The notes under the pieces: generated by a model | Database searches by the model: none | Told to the model about the DNA's origin: nothing | Seen by the model: only the letters and a program-made list of their open reading frames with translations | Assembly: GCA_025363475.1 (NCBI GenBank) | Contig: JANYDS010000089.1 | Location: 1 to 41,204, forward strand | Source: Terriglobia bacterium | Lineage (GTDB): Bacteria; Acidobacteriota; Terriglobia; Bryobacterales; Bryobacteraceae | Direction: 5' to 3' | DNA: 41,204 nucleotides | Shown: positions 23,735 to 31,353 of the stretch, piece after piece | Position numbering within the stretch: position 1 is the stretch's first letter | Layout of the letters: each line of letters opens with the position of its first letter | Translations under genes and position numbers: made by a program

Positions 23735-25471
23735 CTACTTGTGCCGAAGCGAAATCATTTCGCCCAGAACAGGCTCGGCCGCCTGTAACTGAACGCCGTG
23801 GCCGGCGGGCGATTTCACCGCACGTCCCAGTCCGCCAAGAAATTGTGCTGTCCGCAGGGCTTTTGCGGGGTCTTTCACTTCTCCCGTATCGCTAAAGGCC
23901 ATAGCGTCCTGCAGAGACTTCACCGGTCCTTTGGAGTAGGCAATCCAAAGCCGCTCGGTTCCCGGATTCGCATCGAAGTCATACCAGCCGGTTTCGAGCG
24001 GTTGATGCGCGGTAAGTGCCGCTGAACCGGAAACCGCAGGATACAGAATCCAAAAGCGGCGGGTACCATTTGGCCCTGGTCCTTCATTGATCAGATACAG
24101 AAACCCGGTCTGGCCAGATTCAATCCGCAGGCGGAATTTGTCGCCGAAATGAAAAGTTTCGCCCGTGGAGGCCACAGACACGGGGCCGCCTTGTTTGCGG
24201 GCTTCCAGAGTGTAAGTCAGCGAGTTCATCGGAACAGCAGCCTGTCTGACGCTGTACCAGGCGCCACCCCCAGCCAGCGCGGCAATGACAGCGAAACCTG
24301 CGAAGGCCGCCGACCGTTTTGACCCGCTCACCGGAACCGCCGGCGTTGCGGCCTCAGACGTCACAGAGGTCAGCGCAGCCCGCACTTCCGCCATAGACTG
24401 AGGGCGCGCCGCCGGGTCTTTACTGAGGCAGCGGTCAATCAGCGCGGCAACCGGGGGCGCAATTGCCGGCGCTTTTTTCGACGGGGGCCGGGGCGCTTCC
24501 CGGGCTATGTTATTCAACGTCGCCAGAACATCGGTACCGCGAAAAGGATGCGTCCGGTAGGCCGCTTCGTAGAGAATGATGCCAAAGGAAAAAATATCGG
24601 AACGGTGGTCCGAGGGCGCCGTTAACGCCTGTTCGGGCGACGTATAAGCCGGGGTGCCCATCAGGCCGCCGCCGATCGTCAGCCCGGTCATCTCGCTGTC
24701 CGCGCCTGCTGCCGCCTGTTTGGCGAGGCCGAAATCCAGCACTTTCACGATACCGTCAGTGGTCACCATGATGTTGGTGGGCTTGAGATCGCGGTGAACG
24801 ATGCCGGCTTCATGAGCCCGCGCCAGCGCTCCGGCAACCTGAGCGACGTACCCGATCAGGGCCTGCGATGACTTAGTGCTGTCGGCAATCAGGCGGTCAA
24901 GTGTAACGCCCTGAATGTATTCCATGGCTATGAAATCCACGCCGCTGTCCGAGTCATATTCATAGATGGTGACGATGTTGGGATGATTGAGCGCCGAGGC
25001 CGCTTTGGCTTCACGGAAAAAGCGGCGCTTTTCAAGGCCGGTCCCGTCAAAACGGGTAATCAGTTTGAGCGCAACAGGGCGGTCCAGACGTGTGTCAACG
25101 GCCTTGTAAACAGCCCCCATACCGCCTTCGCCCAGCTTTTCCAGAATCCGGTACTGGCCAATGATCTGGTCCGGCGACGGATGGCCGGACGCCGATGCGG
25201 AAGGAGAAGCATCAGACTCTGGGGCTAAAGCCGGCCCGTCAAGCAGGCCGGTGCGTTCGTAGGCATTGATCAGGGAATCGATCTCGCTGCGCAGGGCCAG
25301 ATCGGTGCCACAGACTTCATCCAGCCATGCGGGACGCCGGTCTGCCGGGATGGGCAGTGCCGCGTCAAAGATTGCGCCCACCCGCTCCCAGTTTTCGGAG
25401 TCGGGATGGGGCGTGGTGGCCGGGTCACCGGGCGCGGTTTTCTTTTCCTCGTCCATGATCGAATTGACCAT
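23735..25471 (-). CDS. Ser/Thr protein kinase with membrane helix and DUF4384-like sensor
   Basis: The start is ATG 25469-25471, with AGAAGG five bases upstream, giving 578 residues. An N-terminal helical segment (about 25-75, WERVGAIFDAALPIPADRRP, seen in acidobacterial kinases) precedes the kinase domain. Its glycine loop GEGGMG is at 114-119, the lysine of VALKL at 136, HRDLKPTN from 226 and DFG at 246-248. All catalytic residues are present. One membrane helix (about 387-406) leads to an outside C-terminal DUF4384-like domain that ends LRHK. It is thus a PknB-type receptor kinase, the first gene of the CHAT block, and would sense an exported signal and phosphorylate cytoplasmic targets. 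Confidence 0.93.
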   Translation of the reverse strand: MVNSIMDEEKKTAPGDPATTPHPDSENWERVGAIFDAALPIPADRRPAWLDEVCGTDLALRSEIDSLINAYERTGLLDGPALAPESDASPSASASGHPSPDQIIGQYRILEKLGEGGMGAVYKAVDTRLDRPVALKLITRFDGTGLEKRRFFREAKAASALNHPNIVTIYEYDSDSGVDFIAMEYIQGVTLDRLIADSTKSSQALIGYVAQVAGALARAHEAGIVHRDLKPTNIMVTTDGIVKVLDFGLAKQAAAGADSEMTGLTIGGGLMGTPAYTSPEQALTAPSDHRSDIFSFGIILYEAAYRTHPFRGTDVLATLNNIAREAPRPPSKKAPAIAPPVAALIDRCLSKDPAARPQSMAEVRAALTSVTSEAATPAVPVSGSKRSAAFAGFAVIAALAGGGAWYSVRQAAVPMNSLTYTLEARKQGGPVSVASTGETFHFGDKFRLRIESGQTGFLYLINEGPGPNGTRRFWILYPAVSGSAALTAHQPLETGWYDFDANPGTERLWIAYSKGPVKSLQDAMAFSDTGEVKDPAKALRTAQFLGGLGRAVKSPAGHGVQLQAAEPVLGEMISLRHK

Positions 25472-25568
25472 AACACCTTCTGCCTGAGAAAGCGTTGCGG
25501 GCCAGGAAAAAATATAACCGCAGGTCAATTTCTTTGTCGCGGGAGTGAGCTTGCTGCTTCGCCTTTTC

Positions 25569-26705
25569 TCAGTGTTTGGCGAGGATCTGTTCGAGGATCT
25601 GCGGGATTTCGAAGACGGCCCGGTTGTTCTGCTTCTGCACGTGCATCACGAACTCAGCGCGCTGACCGGGGTCGAGCATTCTTGCGACTGCCCCTGCGAT
25701 CTCCGTTTTGAAGTTCCGCAGGGAAATTCCCACTCCCTGTTCTTCCACCCAGTCGGCGTTGTAGCGTTCCTGGGGCAGGGTCCAATTATTGCGTTCGATG
25801 ATCACCGGCAGACCCATTGCTACAGCCTCGCTGATACTGCCCGGGCCGGGCTTGCCAATGAAGAAATCCGACAAACGCATGAAGCGAGGGACTTCCTTTG
25901 TGAAACCTTCAATGTGAATCGGCATCCGCATTTTGAGCGCGCGGAGAGACGCTTCCAGCTTCTTGCTTTTCCCGCAGACAGCGATCATCTGCAGCTTCAT
26001 TCCCGTGGCGTCCAGATCGCGCGCAATCTGGAGCATGGCGGGTGAGCCTTCCCCACCGAACATCATGAAGGCGGTGGGCAGGTCGGGGTCGAGTCCCAGA
26101 GCGGTGCGGTCGCGGGCACGGTCCACTTCGACCGGTTCGTAGAAACGCGGATTCAGAATCATGCCGGAAGTAAGAAACACGCGGTCCGGCGCATGACCAA
26201 GCTGCAGCGCCTGCTGGCGGGCATGTTCTGTGCCGCAGATCAGATATTGCTGCTGCCGTTCGATCCAGAAATGCGGCGGGTAGTCTGCCATATCCGTGAG
26301 GATGGTCACCATCGGCACGTTCGGCATGACTTTCGTCGCGGCGGTATGAAGGGCACGGTTGAAATTCGGGATGACTGAGACCACCATGTCCGGTCGCCGC
26401 TCACTCCAATAGCGCGAGAGCAGCTTGACCTGTTGCGGATGCAGTAGTTTGATGACGGCGTGCATGCCCGTGACCAGTGTGGGCGAACCCAGGGTCCAGC
26501 CCTTGCGCAGCATCAGGTTGTAGATTTCCTGGAGACGGATGCCTGTGAGTTTGCGGAAGACGTCCATCTCATCGAGGAGTTCCTGCAGGTTCATCATCTG
26601 CATGTCCCAGGGGCGCTGTTCGCGGGCTGCGATTTCGCACAGGGCGTTGGCGGCACTGCGGTGGCCTCCGCCTGCGTCGAAGAACACGAGTTCGATGGTC
26701 TTCAT
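25569..26705 (-). CDS. MGDG-synthase/MurG-like glycosyltransferase (GT28)
   Basis: The 378-residue protein has the glycine-rich FFDAGGGHRSAANAL acceptor loop near the N-terminus. The MGDG-synthase N-domain follows (ILTDMADYPPHFWI). The C-terminal nucleotide-sugar site includes FMMFGGEGSP and FIGKPGPGSISEAVAMGLPV. Enzymes of this family add a sugar to diacylglycerol or a related lipid at the inner face of the membrane. No membrane helix is evident; association would be peripheral. It is divergent from a PAP2 phosphatase, which could supply diacylglycerol. The exact sugar and acceptor are not determined. Confidence 0.87.
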   Translation of the reverse strand: MKTIELVFFDAGGGHRSAANALCEIAAREQRPWDMQMMNLQELLDEMDVFRKLTGIRLQEIYNLMLRKGWTLGSPTLVTGMHAVIKLLHPQQVKLLSRYWSERRPDMVVSVIPNFNRALHTAATKVMPNVPMVTILTDMADYPPHFWIERQQQYLICGTEHARQQALQLGHAPDRVFLTSGMILNPRFYEPVEVDRARDRTALGLDPDLPTAFMMFGGEGSPAMLQIARDLDATGMKLQMIAVCGKSKKLEASLRALKMRMPIHIEGFTKEVPRFMRLSDFFIGKPGPGSISEAVAMGLPVIIERNNWTLPQERYNADWVEEQGVGISLRNFKTEIAGAVARMLDPGQRAEFVMHVQKQNNRAVFEIPQILEQILAKH

Positions 26706-26713
26706 TCCTAATA

Positions 26714-26760
26714 GTAATGCGTGCCGATTCTTGCACGGGTTCGCATTTTACACGCATTAC
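26714..26760. promoter_or_regulatory. Perfect inverted repeat in a divergent promoter region
   Basis: GTAATGCGTG at 26714-26723 and CACGCATTAC at 26751-26760 are exact inverted copies, 27 bases apart. They lie between the divergent starts of the glycosyltransferase (26705) and PAP2 phosphatase (26798) genes. A dimeric regulator binding both arms could control the pair together. TTGCAC (26731) and TACAAT (26758) could be part of a rightward promoter, with a longer than ideal spacer. Confidence 0.5.
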
Positions 26761-26797
26761 AATAGTGTTAGACGAGCACCACCAGCCTTACTACCCT

Positions 26798-27319
26798 ATG
26801 ATCCGCATAATTGCAGCCGGAGACCGGAAGCTGATGAGTCAGCTGAACCAGTGGCTGGCACCACGCTGGGTTCGCACGTGGATGGTTTGGGCCTCGCGGG
26901 CGGGCGATGGCTGGTTGTGGGTGGGAATCGGGCTGGCGCTGCTGGTTTTTGGCGGAGCGCAGCGTTTTGATGCACTGGAAGCAGGGTTTATTTCTGTCGG
27001 GGCGGGGATTGTGACGTTTCAGGTGTTGAAGCGTATTACCGGGCGAACGCGGCCGAGCGGACTTGAGACCCACCGCTGGGCGAGTTTGCTGCCTCCGGAT
27101 CGCTTTTCATTCCCTTCGGGCCATACGATTACAGCTTTCTGCGTAGCGGTGCCGCTGGGTTTGTTTTATCCGGCACTGCTGGTGGGGCTGGTGTTTGGTG
27201 CGATGAGTGTGGCCGCATCGCGGGTGTTGCTGGGGTTGCATTATTTAACTGATGTGCTGGCGGGTATCCTAATCGGGTCGGGCCTGGGTGTGGCTGCGTT
27301 CCTATGGGCTGCACGATGA
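26798..27319 (+). CDS. PAP2-family membrane phosphatase
   Basis: The 173-residue protein, from ATG 26798, has several membrane helices (for example WLWVGIGLALLVF and FCVAVPLGLFYPALLVGLVF). It has the three PAP2 motifs: KRITGRTRP, PSGHT and SRVLLGLHYLTDVLAG, with the catalytic histidines in the last two. Such enzymes dephosphorylate phosphatidic acid, undecaprenyl diphosphate or related lipids. An upstream in-frame start at 26717 is possible but would add a non-membrane head and overlap the inverted repeat. No Shine-Dalgarno is visible at either. It overlaps the next gene as ATGA. Confidence 0.9.
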   Translation: MIRIIAAGDRKLMSQLNQWLAPRWVRTWMVWASRAGDGWLWVGIGLALLVFGGAQRFDALEAGFISVGAGIVTFQVLKRITGRTRPSGLETHRWASLLPPDRFSFPSGHTITAFCVAVPLGLFYPALLVGLVFGAMSVAASRVLLGLHYLTDVLAGILIGSGLGVAAFLWAAR

Positions 27320-27879
27320 GGTACGCGCGGTTGATTCCGCTCATGTTCGTGAGTGTGTTGGTCGCGGCGGACAAGAAGGTGCCTCAGGGTCAGGCGGAAA
27401 ATGACGGAGTGGTGGTTACAGCCTCGGTCATGACTGAAGAGCAGATCCGGCAGATTTTCTCCACCGATTTTGGTGGCCATTTCACGGTGCTGGACGTAAG
27501 AGTGGCTCCGAAAGCCGGGAAGCAGGTTGAGGTGCGACTGGATGATTTCCTGTTGCGGTCGAATTCGGATCTGAGCCATAGCGGGCCGCTGGCCGCTGCG
27601 CAGATTGTGGATTCGGGCGCGCTGGTGGTGAAGCAGACGTTTGCGCCGCGGGTGAATGAATCGTCGGCACCGCTGCTGGCGAGTTCGAAGGCGGAAATGA
27701 AAGCAGGGGCAGGGGAGCCGGAACGTCTGGCGCTGCTGAAACAGAAAATGCTGGCGGAGAAGACGATTGAGGCTGCGGAAGAGGGGCTTTTGTTCTTTCC
27801 GCTGGAACGGGAGAAGCCGAAGAATCTGGCGCTGGTGTATACGACTCCGGCGGGGAAAATCCGGCTTCAGTTCAAGTAA
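27316..27879 (+). CDS. Small exported protein of unknown function
   Basis: The start is ATG 27316, overlapping the PAP2 stop (ATGA), which gives 187 residues with a signal peptide (MRYARLIPLMFVSVLVAA). The mature protein has a beta-type section (HFTVLDVRVAPKAGKQVEVR, ending in DDFLLRSN) and a charged helical section (LALLKQKMLAEKTIEAAEEG), and ends in GKIRLQFK. I do not recognise a family. It is translationally coupled to the phosphatase, so it probably acts in the same envelope process. Confidence 0.78.
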   Translation: MRYARLIPLMFVSVLVAADKKVPQGQAENDGVVVTASVMTEEQIRQIFSTDFGGHFTVLDVRVAPKAGKQVEVRLDDFLLRSNSDLSHSGPLAAAQIVDSGALVVKQTFAPRVNESSAPLLASSKAEMKAGAGEPERLALLKQKMLAEKTIEAAEEGLLFFPLEREKPKNLALVYTTPAGKIRLQFK

Positions 27880-27953
27880 GTTACCTCTTGGTGGAATGGG
27901 CGCACCACGCTGCGGATTGCGGAATCAGAAATTAAGTGTTAAAACTGTTAATC

Positions 27954-28472
27954 ATGTTAGTAGCCGATGAGTGTTGGGTCGGGCTGGCCAATTTGCACCG
28001 CGAACATCCCGAGCGAGCAGGTTTCTCAGCCAGGGAAATTATGAACCGGATTGCGGTGGATAGCGCCGGTCCGGTCCGGGCTGGGGTGCAACCTCACCTT
28101 TATCACCACAATGTGGCTAACCTGAAACCGTCCTCAGCAAAGTACCGGATGTTTTTTCGGCTGGATTCGGGAGAGCTGAGGCTCTTCAGGCCAGTAGACG
28201 AGGCGCATCCCGAACGGAGGGGCAAAATTCGGCCCGTGCAGCAAAACCTGCCGCCGGAATTGCAACATCTGGTCCGATGGTACGAGGACGAGTATTGCGG
28301 ACAGATCACACGTCCGGAAGTTGATCCGGTTCTGGCCATGATCGGTGTGGGCAAGGGATTGTGGGCAAATGAAGACGGTGATACGTATATCCGCAGGGAG
28401 CGCGAAGCGTCTGACTGGGTTCGTCCGGAGGTTTCGGAGCGGCCCGGAAATTCCGCCGATGTTGCGGCATGA
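27954..28472 (+). CDS. Probable antitoxin-like partner of the PIN toxin
   Basis: The 172-residue frame begins at ATG 27954 (MLVADECWVGLANLHREHPE); an in-frame GTG at 27936 is an alternative, and neither has a clear ribosome site. The sequence FSAREIMNRI, then PHLYHHNVANL and YRMFFRLDSGELRLFRPVDE, recalls a small family I know only from similar genes placed upstream of PIN proteins. It is longer than VapB antitoxins and shows no obvious AbrB, MetJ/Arc or PHD fold. The stop codon overlaps the toxin start as ATGA, the arrangement expected for a toxin-antitoxin pair. Confidence 0.72.
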   Translation: MLVADECWVGLANLHREHPERAGFSAREIMNRIAVDSAGPVRAGVQPHLYHHNVANLKPSSAKYRMFFRLDSGELRLFRPVDEAHPERRGKIRPVQQNLPPELQHLVRWYEDEYCGQITRPEVDPVLAMIGVGKGLWANEDGDTYIRREREASDWVRPEVSERPGNSADVAA

Positions 28473-28894
28473 GCAGCATTTTCTGGGACTCGAACCTTTT
28501 TATCTACCTGTTTGAACAGAATCCAAAGTTTATGGCAGACGTGGTCCGGCTGCGCAACCGGATGGTGGAGCGTGGGGATAATCTTTTTACCAGTGCGCTG
28601 ACGGTCGGCGAAGTCCTCGCTAAACCATACGCCATGGGAGACTTGGCACTGGCCGAGCGGTATAAGGCCTTCTTCTCAGGGAACGCTATTCATGTTTTAC
28701 CTTTTGATATGATGGCGGCCGAGCAATTTGCGGCGATCCGGATTGACCGTACACTCTCCCGCCCGGATGCGATTCAGCTCGCATGTGCGGCGGCTGGACA
28801 CATAGACTTGTTCATCACGAACGACGAGCGGTTGCACGGCAAAACAATACGCGGCATCAAGTTTGTTACCAGCCTCGAACGCGTTCCGGTTTAG
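28469..28894 (+). CDS. PIN-domain ribonuclease, VapC-like toxin
   Basis: The 141-residue protein has all four PIN acidic positions: D7 (FWDSNLF), E48 (TVGEVLAKP), D100 (SRPDAIQLACA) and D119 (ITNDERL). VapC toxins are metal-dependent RNases that cut tRNA or rRNA and are held inactive by a partner encoded upstream. The gene overlaps the upstream candidate antitoxin by four bases. The length and active site look intact, so the protein should be functional. Confidence 0.9.
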   Translation: MSSIFWDSNLFIYLFEQNPKFMADVVRLRNRMVERGDNLFTSALTVGEVLAKPYAMGDLALAERYKAFFSGNAIHVLPFDMMAAEQFAAIRIDRTLSRPDAIQLACAAAGHIDLFITNDERLHGKTIRGIKFVTSLERVPV

Positions 28895-28949
28895 CAGTTC
28901 TGTTTAGTCATCCGGTGTCTGATCAGGGCATGCCGCTACAATTGCGAGA

Positions 28950-29408
28950 ATGCCTGCGCGCAAGTCTGAACCGCCTCCGGAGATTAACCAGAAGCACTTC
29001 TATTTTAAAGTGGTGGCCAAGTCTTCAAAGATTCACCGCTGGGGCCTTTATGCGGTAGAAGACATTCCGGCGCGCAAAAAGGTGATGGAATATACCGGAG
29101 AACGCATCAGTCGCCGGGAAACTCGGCGCCGTGCGGATGAACAGCCGACTCTGATTTACCTCTTCACTTTGGACAACTACTGGACTCTGGACGGCGGCGT
29201 TGGCGGTAGCGGCGCGGAATATGCCAACCACTGCTGCGACCCCAACATGCAAACCGAAATTAGGAAGGGCAGGATTTTCTACGCCAGCCGGCGCGCCATA
29301 GCGAAGGGCGACGAATTGACCGTAGATTATCGCTTTGCGAAAAATGTGGATAAAGTGCAGTGCAAGTGCGGCGCGGCGATTTGCCGGGGCACGATTAATC
29401 TGCTCTGA
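28950..29408 (+). CDS. SET-domain protein-lysine methyltransferase
   Basis: The 152-residue protein is little more than a SET domain. SSKIHRWGLYAVEDIPA is the N-terminal SET strand, YANHCCDPNMQTEI is the NHSCxPN-type S-adenosylmethionine/active-site motif (with Cys in place of Ser), and DELTVDYRF carries the ELTxDY signature tyrosine. A post-SET cysteine cluster, CKCGAAICRGTI, follows. These enzymes move a methyl group from S-adenosylmethionine to a lysine. Bacterial members often have unknown targets. The gene lies 55 bases after the toxin on the same strand and is probably separately expressed. Confidence 0.9.
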   Translation: MPARKSEPPPEINQKHFYFKVVAKSSKIHRWGLYAVEDIPARKKVMEYTGERISRRETRRRADEQPTLIYLFTLDNYWTLDGGVGGSGAEYANHCCDPNMQTEIRKGRIFYASRRAIAKGDELTVDYRFAKNVDKVQCKCGAAICRGTINLL

Positions 29409-29434
29409 CCGCCAACTCCGGTTTAACGGTGCCG

Positions 29435-29452
29435 GTTAACCAAGTTAACCAA
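29435..29452. repeat. Tandem 9-bp repeat with internal palindromes upstream of the LuxR-type gene
   Basis: GTTAACCAA occurs twice in a row (29435-29443 and 29444-29452). Each copy contains the palindrome GTTAAC. The site is about 110 bases upstream of the regulator start at 29563 and may be an operator, possibly autoregulatory. Confidence 0.4.
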
Positions 29453-29562
29453 AGACACTGGCATTTTTGATGAGACTTTTCCTCATATATCACCACTACG
29501 GATGCAAGAGCTAAAGTTCTGCCAAAGACTGGCCGATATGCTCTCTGAGGTCGGTAATAACG

Positions 29563-30243
29563 ATGAACGAATTTTGCGTCAAAGAGTCCTGTGTAAAAGA
29601 AACCACAGCGAAATCTGTCCTGGTATGCGATACCCAGCCTGTTGCCATTGAAGGCGTCCGTGGTTTGCTCGCCCGTTCGCCGGGCCTGCGTTTTGCGGGG
29701 GCGGTCTGCTCTCTGGACGCCGCCTTTGAACTGGCGCGGAGCATGACGCCGGCTGCCGTTGTGCTGGATAAGGCGCTGGGAACCTCCGCCATTATCGACT
29801 GGCTGCGCCGGGTGGCTGCCAGCGGGATCGCGACGGCCCCGGTGGTTTGGGGTACGGGGATAAATGAACCAGAGGCGCTCAAACTGCTCCAGGCGGGCGC
29901 ACGGGGCATACTGCGGCGTACCTCGGCCCCTGAAACGCTGGTTACGTGCCTTCTGGCCGCGACTTCAGGCAGCACCTGGATGGAGGAGGGCATCTTCGGC
30001 GATTCGGGAAAATTGATACAGCCCCGTCGGTCGCATCTGACACCGCGGGAGCATGAAGTGGCTGAACTGGTGGAAAAGGGTTTGCGCAACCGCGATATTG
30101 CGCGTAACCTGATGATCCAGACCGGTACGGTGAAGATTCACCTGAAACATATTTTTGAGAAAACAGGGGTCCGCGGTCGTTATGGTCTGGCGCTCAATGG
30201 TTTGCGCCAAAAAGGCACCATTGCCCTGATGCCCGCTGCATAG
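29563..30243 (+). CDS. LuxR/NarL-type response regulator with altered receiver
   Basis: The 226-residue protein has an N-terminal receiver-like domain (about residues 17-135) and a C-terminal LuxR helix-turn-helix (about 160-215; LTPREHEVAELVEKGLRNRD, then VKIHLKHIFEKTGVRGRYGL). The phospho-acceptor aspartate appears present in AAVVLDKALG. The conserved lysine near the end of the domain is replaced by arginine in GARGILRRT, so phosphorylation control may differ from the norm. No histidine kinase is adjacent; this is an orphan regulator. The start has a GAGG only 14 bases upstream, so translation may begin elsewhere. Confidence 0.85.
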   Translation: MNEFCVKESCVKETTAKSVLVCDTQPVAIEGVRGLLARSPGLRFAGAVCSLDAAFELARSMTPAAVVLDKALGTSAIIDWLRRVAASGIATAPVVWGTGINEPEALKLLQAGARGILRRTSAPETLVTCLLAATSGSTWMEEGIFGDSGKLIQPRRSHLTPREHEVAELVEKGLRNRDIARNLMIQTGTVKIHLKHIFEKTGVRGRYGLALNGLRQKGTIALMPAA

Positions 30244-30260
30244 GTTGCCCGCTGCCTGAT

Positions 30261-31319
30261 TTACCAGCCGCGAAGATATTGACTGGGCACCGGGCCGTCC
30301 ACGCCAAGAGCTTTGGCGGCCCGTATGGGCCAGTAGGGATCGCGCAGGAGTTCACGGGCCAGCAGGACCAGATCAGCCTGTTCGGTGCGGACTATTGTGT
30401 CGGCCTGGGCGGGTTCAGTAATCAGACCTACGGCACCGGTCAGAATCCCGGCTTCGCGCCGGATCTGTTCGGCGAAAGGAACCTGAAAGCCTGGAGCAAC
30501 GGGGATTCTGGCCCAGGGAACCATTGCACCTGACGAACAATCCACCAGATCCACACCCAGGGGTTTCACGCGCCGGGCCAGTTCCACCGAATCGTCAATC
30601 GTCCAGCCGCCTTCCGCCCAGTCTGTGGCGGAAATGCGGAGGAACAGGGGCAGGGATTCGGGCCAGATTTGCCGTACCGCTTTCACCACTTCAAGCGTCA
30701 GGCGGATGCGGTTGTCGTAGCTTCCGCCGTATTCATCGGTTCGCTGGTTGGCGAGCGGTGACAGAAATTCATGCAGCAGGTAACCGTGGGCTCCGTGGAT
30801 TTCGAGGACTTCAAAGCCGGCAATTAGCGCTCGCCCGGCGGTTGCGGCGAAAGCGGCGACAAGATCCGCAATTTCCGCCAGTGAGAGTTCATGCGGCGCA
30901 GTATCACCCTCGCGAAATGGCACCGGACTGGGGGCTGCGGGAAGCCAGCCGCCGTCGCTATCTGACACAACCTTGCCGCCCAGCCAGGGGGCTGCGGTAC
31001 TGGCCTTGCGTCCGGCGTGGGCGATTTGGATTCCGGGCACACAGCCCTGGGTCTTCATGAACGACGCAGCCTTCGCCAGCGGGGCGATCTGTTCGTCTTT
31101 CCAGAGTCCCATATCGTTGGGCGAAATGCGACCGCGCGCTTCCACGGCGGTGGCTTCCACGATGACAAGTCCGGCACCTCCGGCGGCGCGACTGCCGAGG
31201 TGAACCAGATGCCAGTCCGTGGCGAAACCGTCTTCGCAGGAATACTGGCACATGGGTGAGACGGCGATACGGTTGCGGAATTTGATGCCGCAGATTTCGA
31301 GTGGAGAGAACAGATGCAT
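30261..31319 (-). CDS. NADH:flavin oxidoreductase, Old Yellow Enzyme family (YqjM-like)
   Basis: The 352-residue TIM-barrel flavoprotein has SPMCQYS, with C24 and Y26 in the positions that tune FMN in YqjM-type enzymes. It also has the active-site segment EIHGAHGYLLHEFLSPLANQ with DEYGGSYDNR, and the C-terminal FMN-phosphate region. The family reduces activated C=C bonds with NAD(P)H. The thermophilic-like/YqjM class is indicated by the N-terminal cysteine. It is divergent from the M1 aminopeptidase with only 34 bases between them, so the two promoters must overlap. Confidence 0.92.
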   Translation of the reverse strand: MHLFSPLEICGIKFRNRIAVSPMCQYSCEDGFATDWHLVHLGSRAAGGAGLVIVEATAVEARGRISPNDMGLWKDEQIAPLAKAASFMKTQGCVPGIQIAHAGRKASTAAPWLGGKVVSDSDGGWLPAAPSPVPFREGDTAPHELSLAEIADLVAAFAATAGRALIAGFEVLEIHGAHGYLLHEFLSPLANQRTDEYGGSYDNRIRLTLEVVKAVRQIWPESLPLFLRISATDWAEGGWTIDDSVELARRVKPLGVDLVDCSSGAMVPWARIPVAPGFQVPFAEQIRREAGILTGAVGLITEPAQADTIVRTEQADLVLLARELLRDPYWPIRAAKALGVDGPVPSQYLRGW

Positions 31320-31353
31320 TCGAAATTGATTGTAGCCGTGCTAGTCTCTGGCC

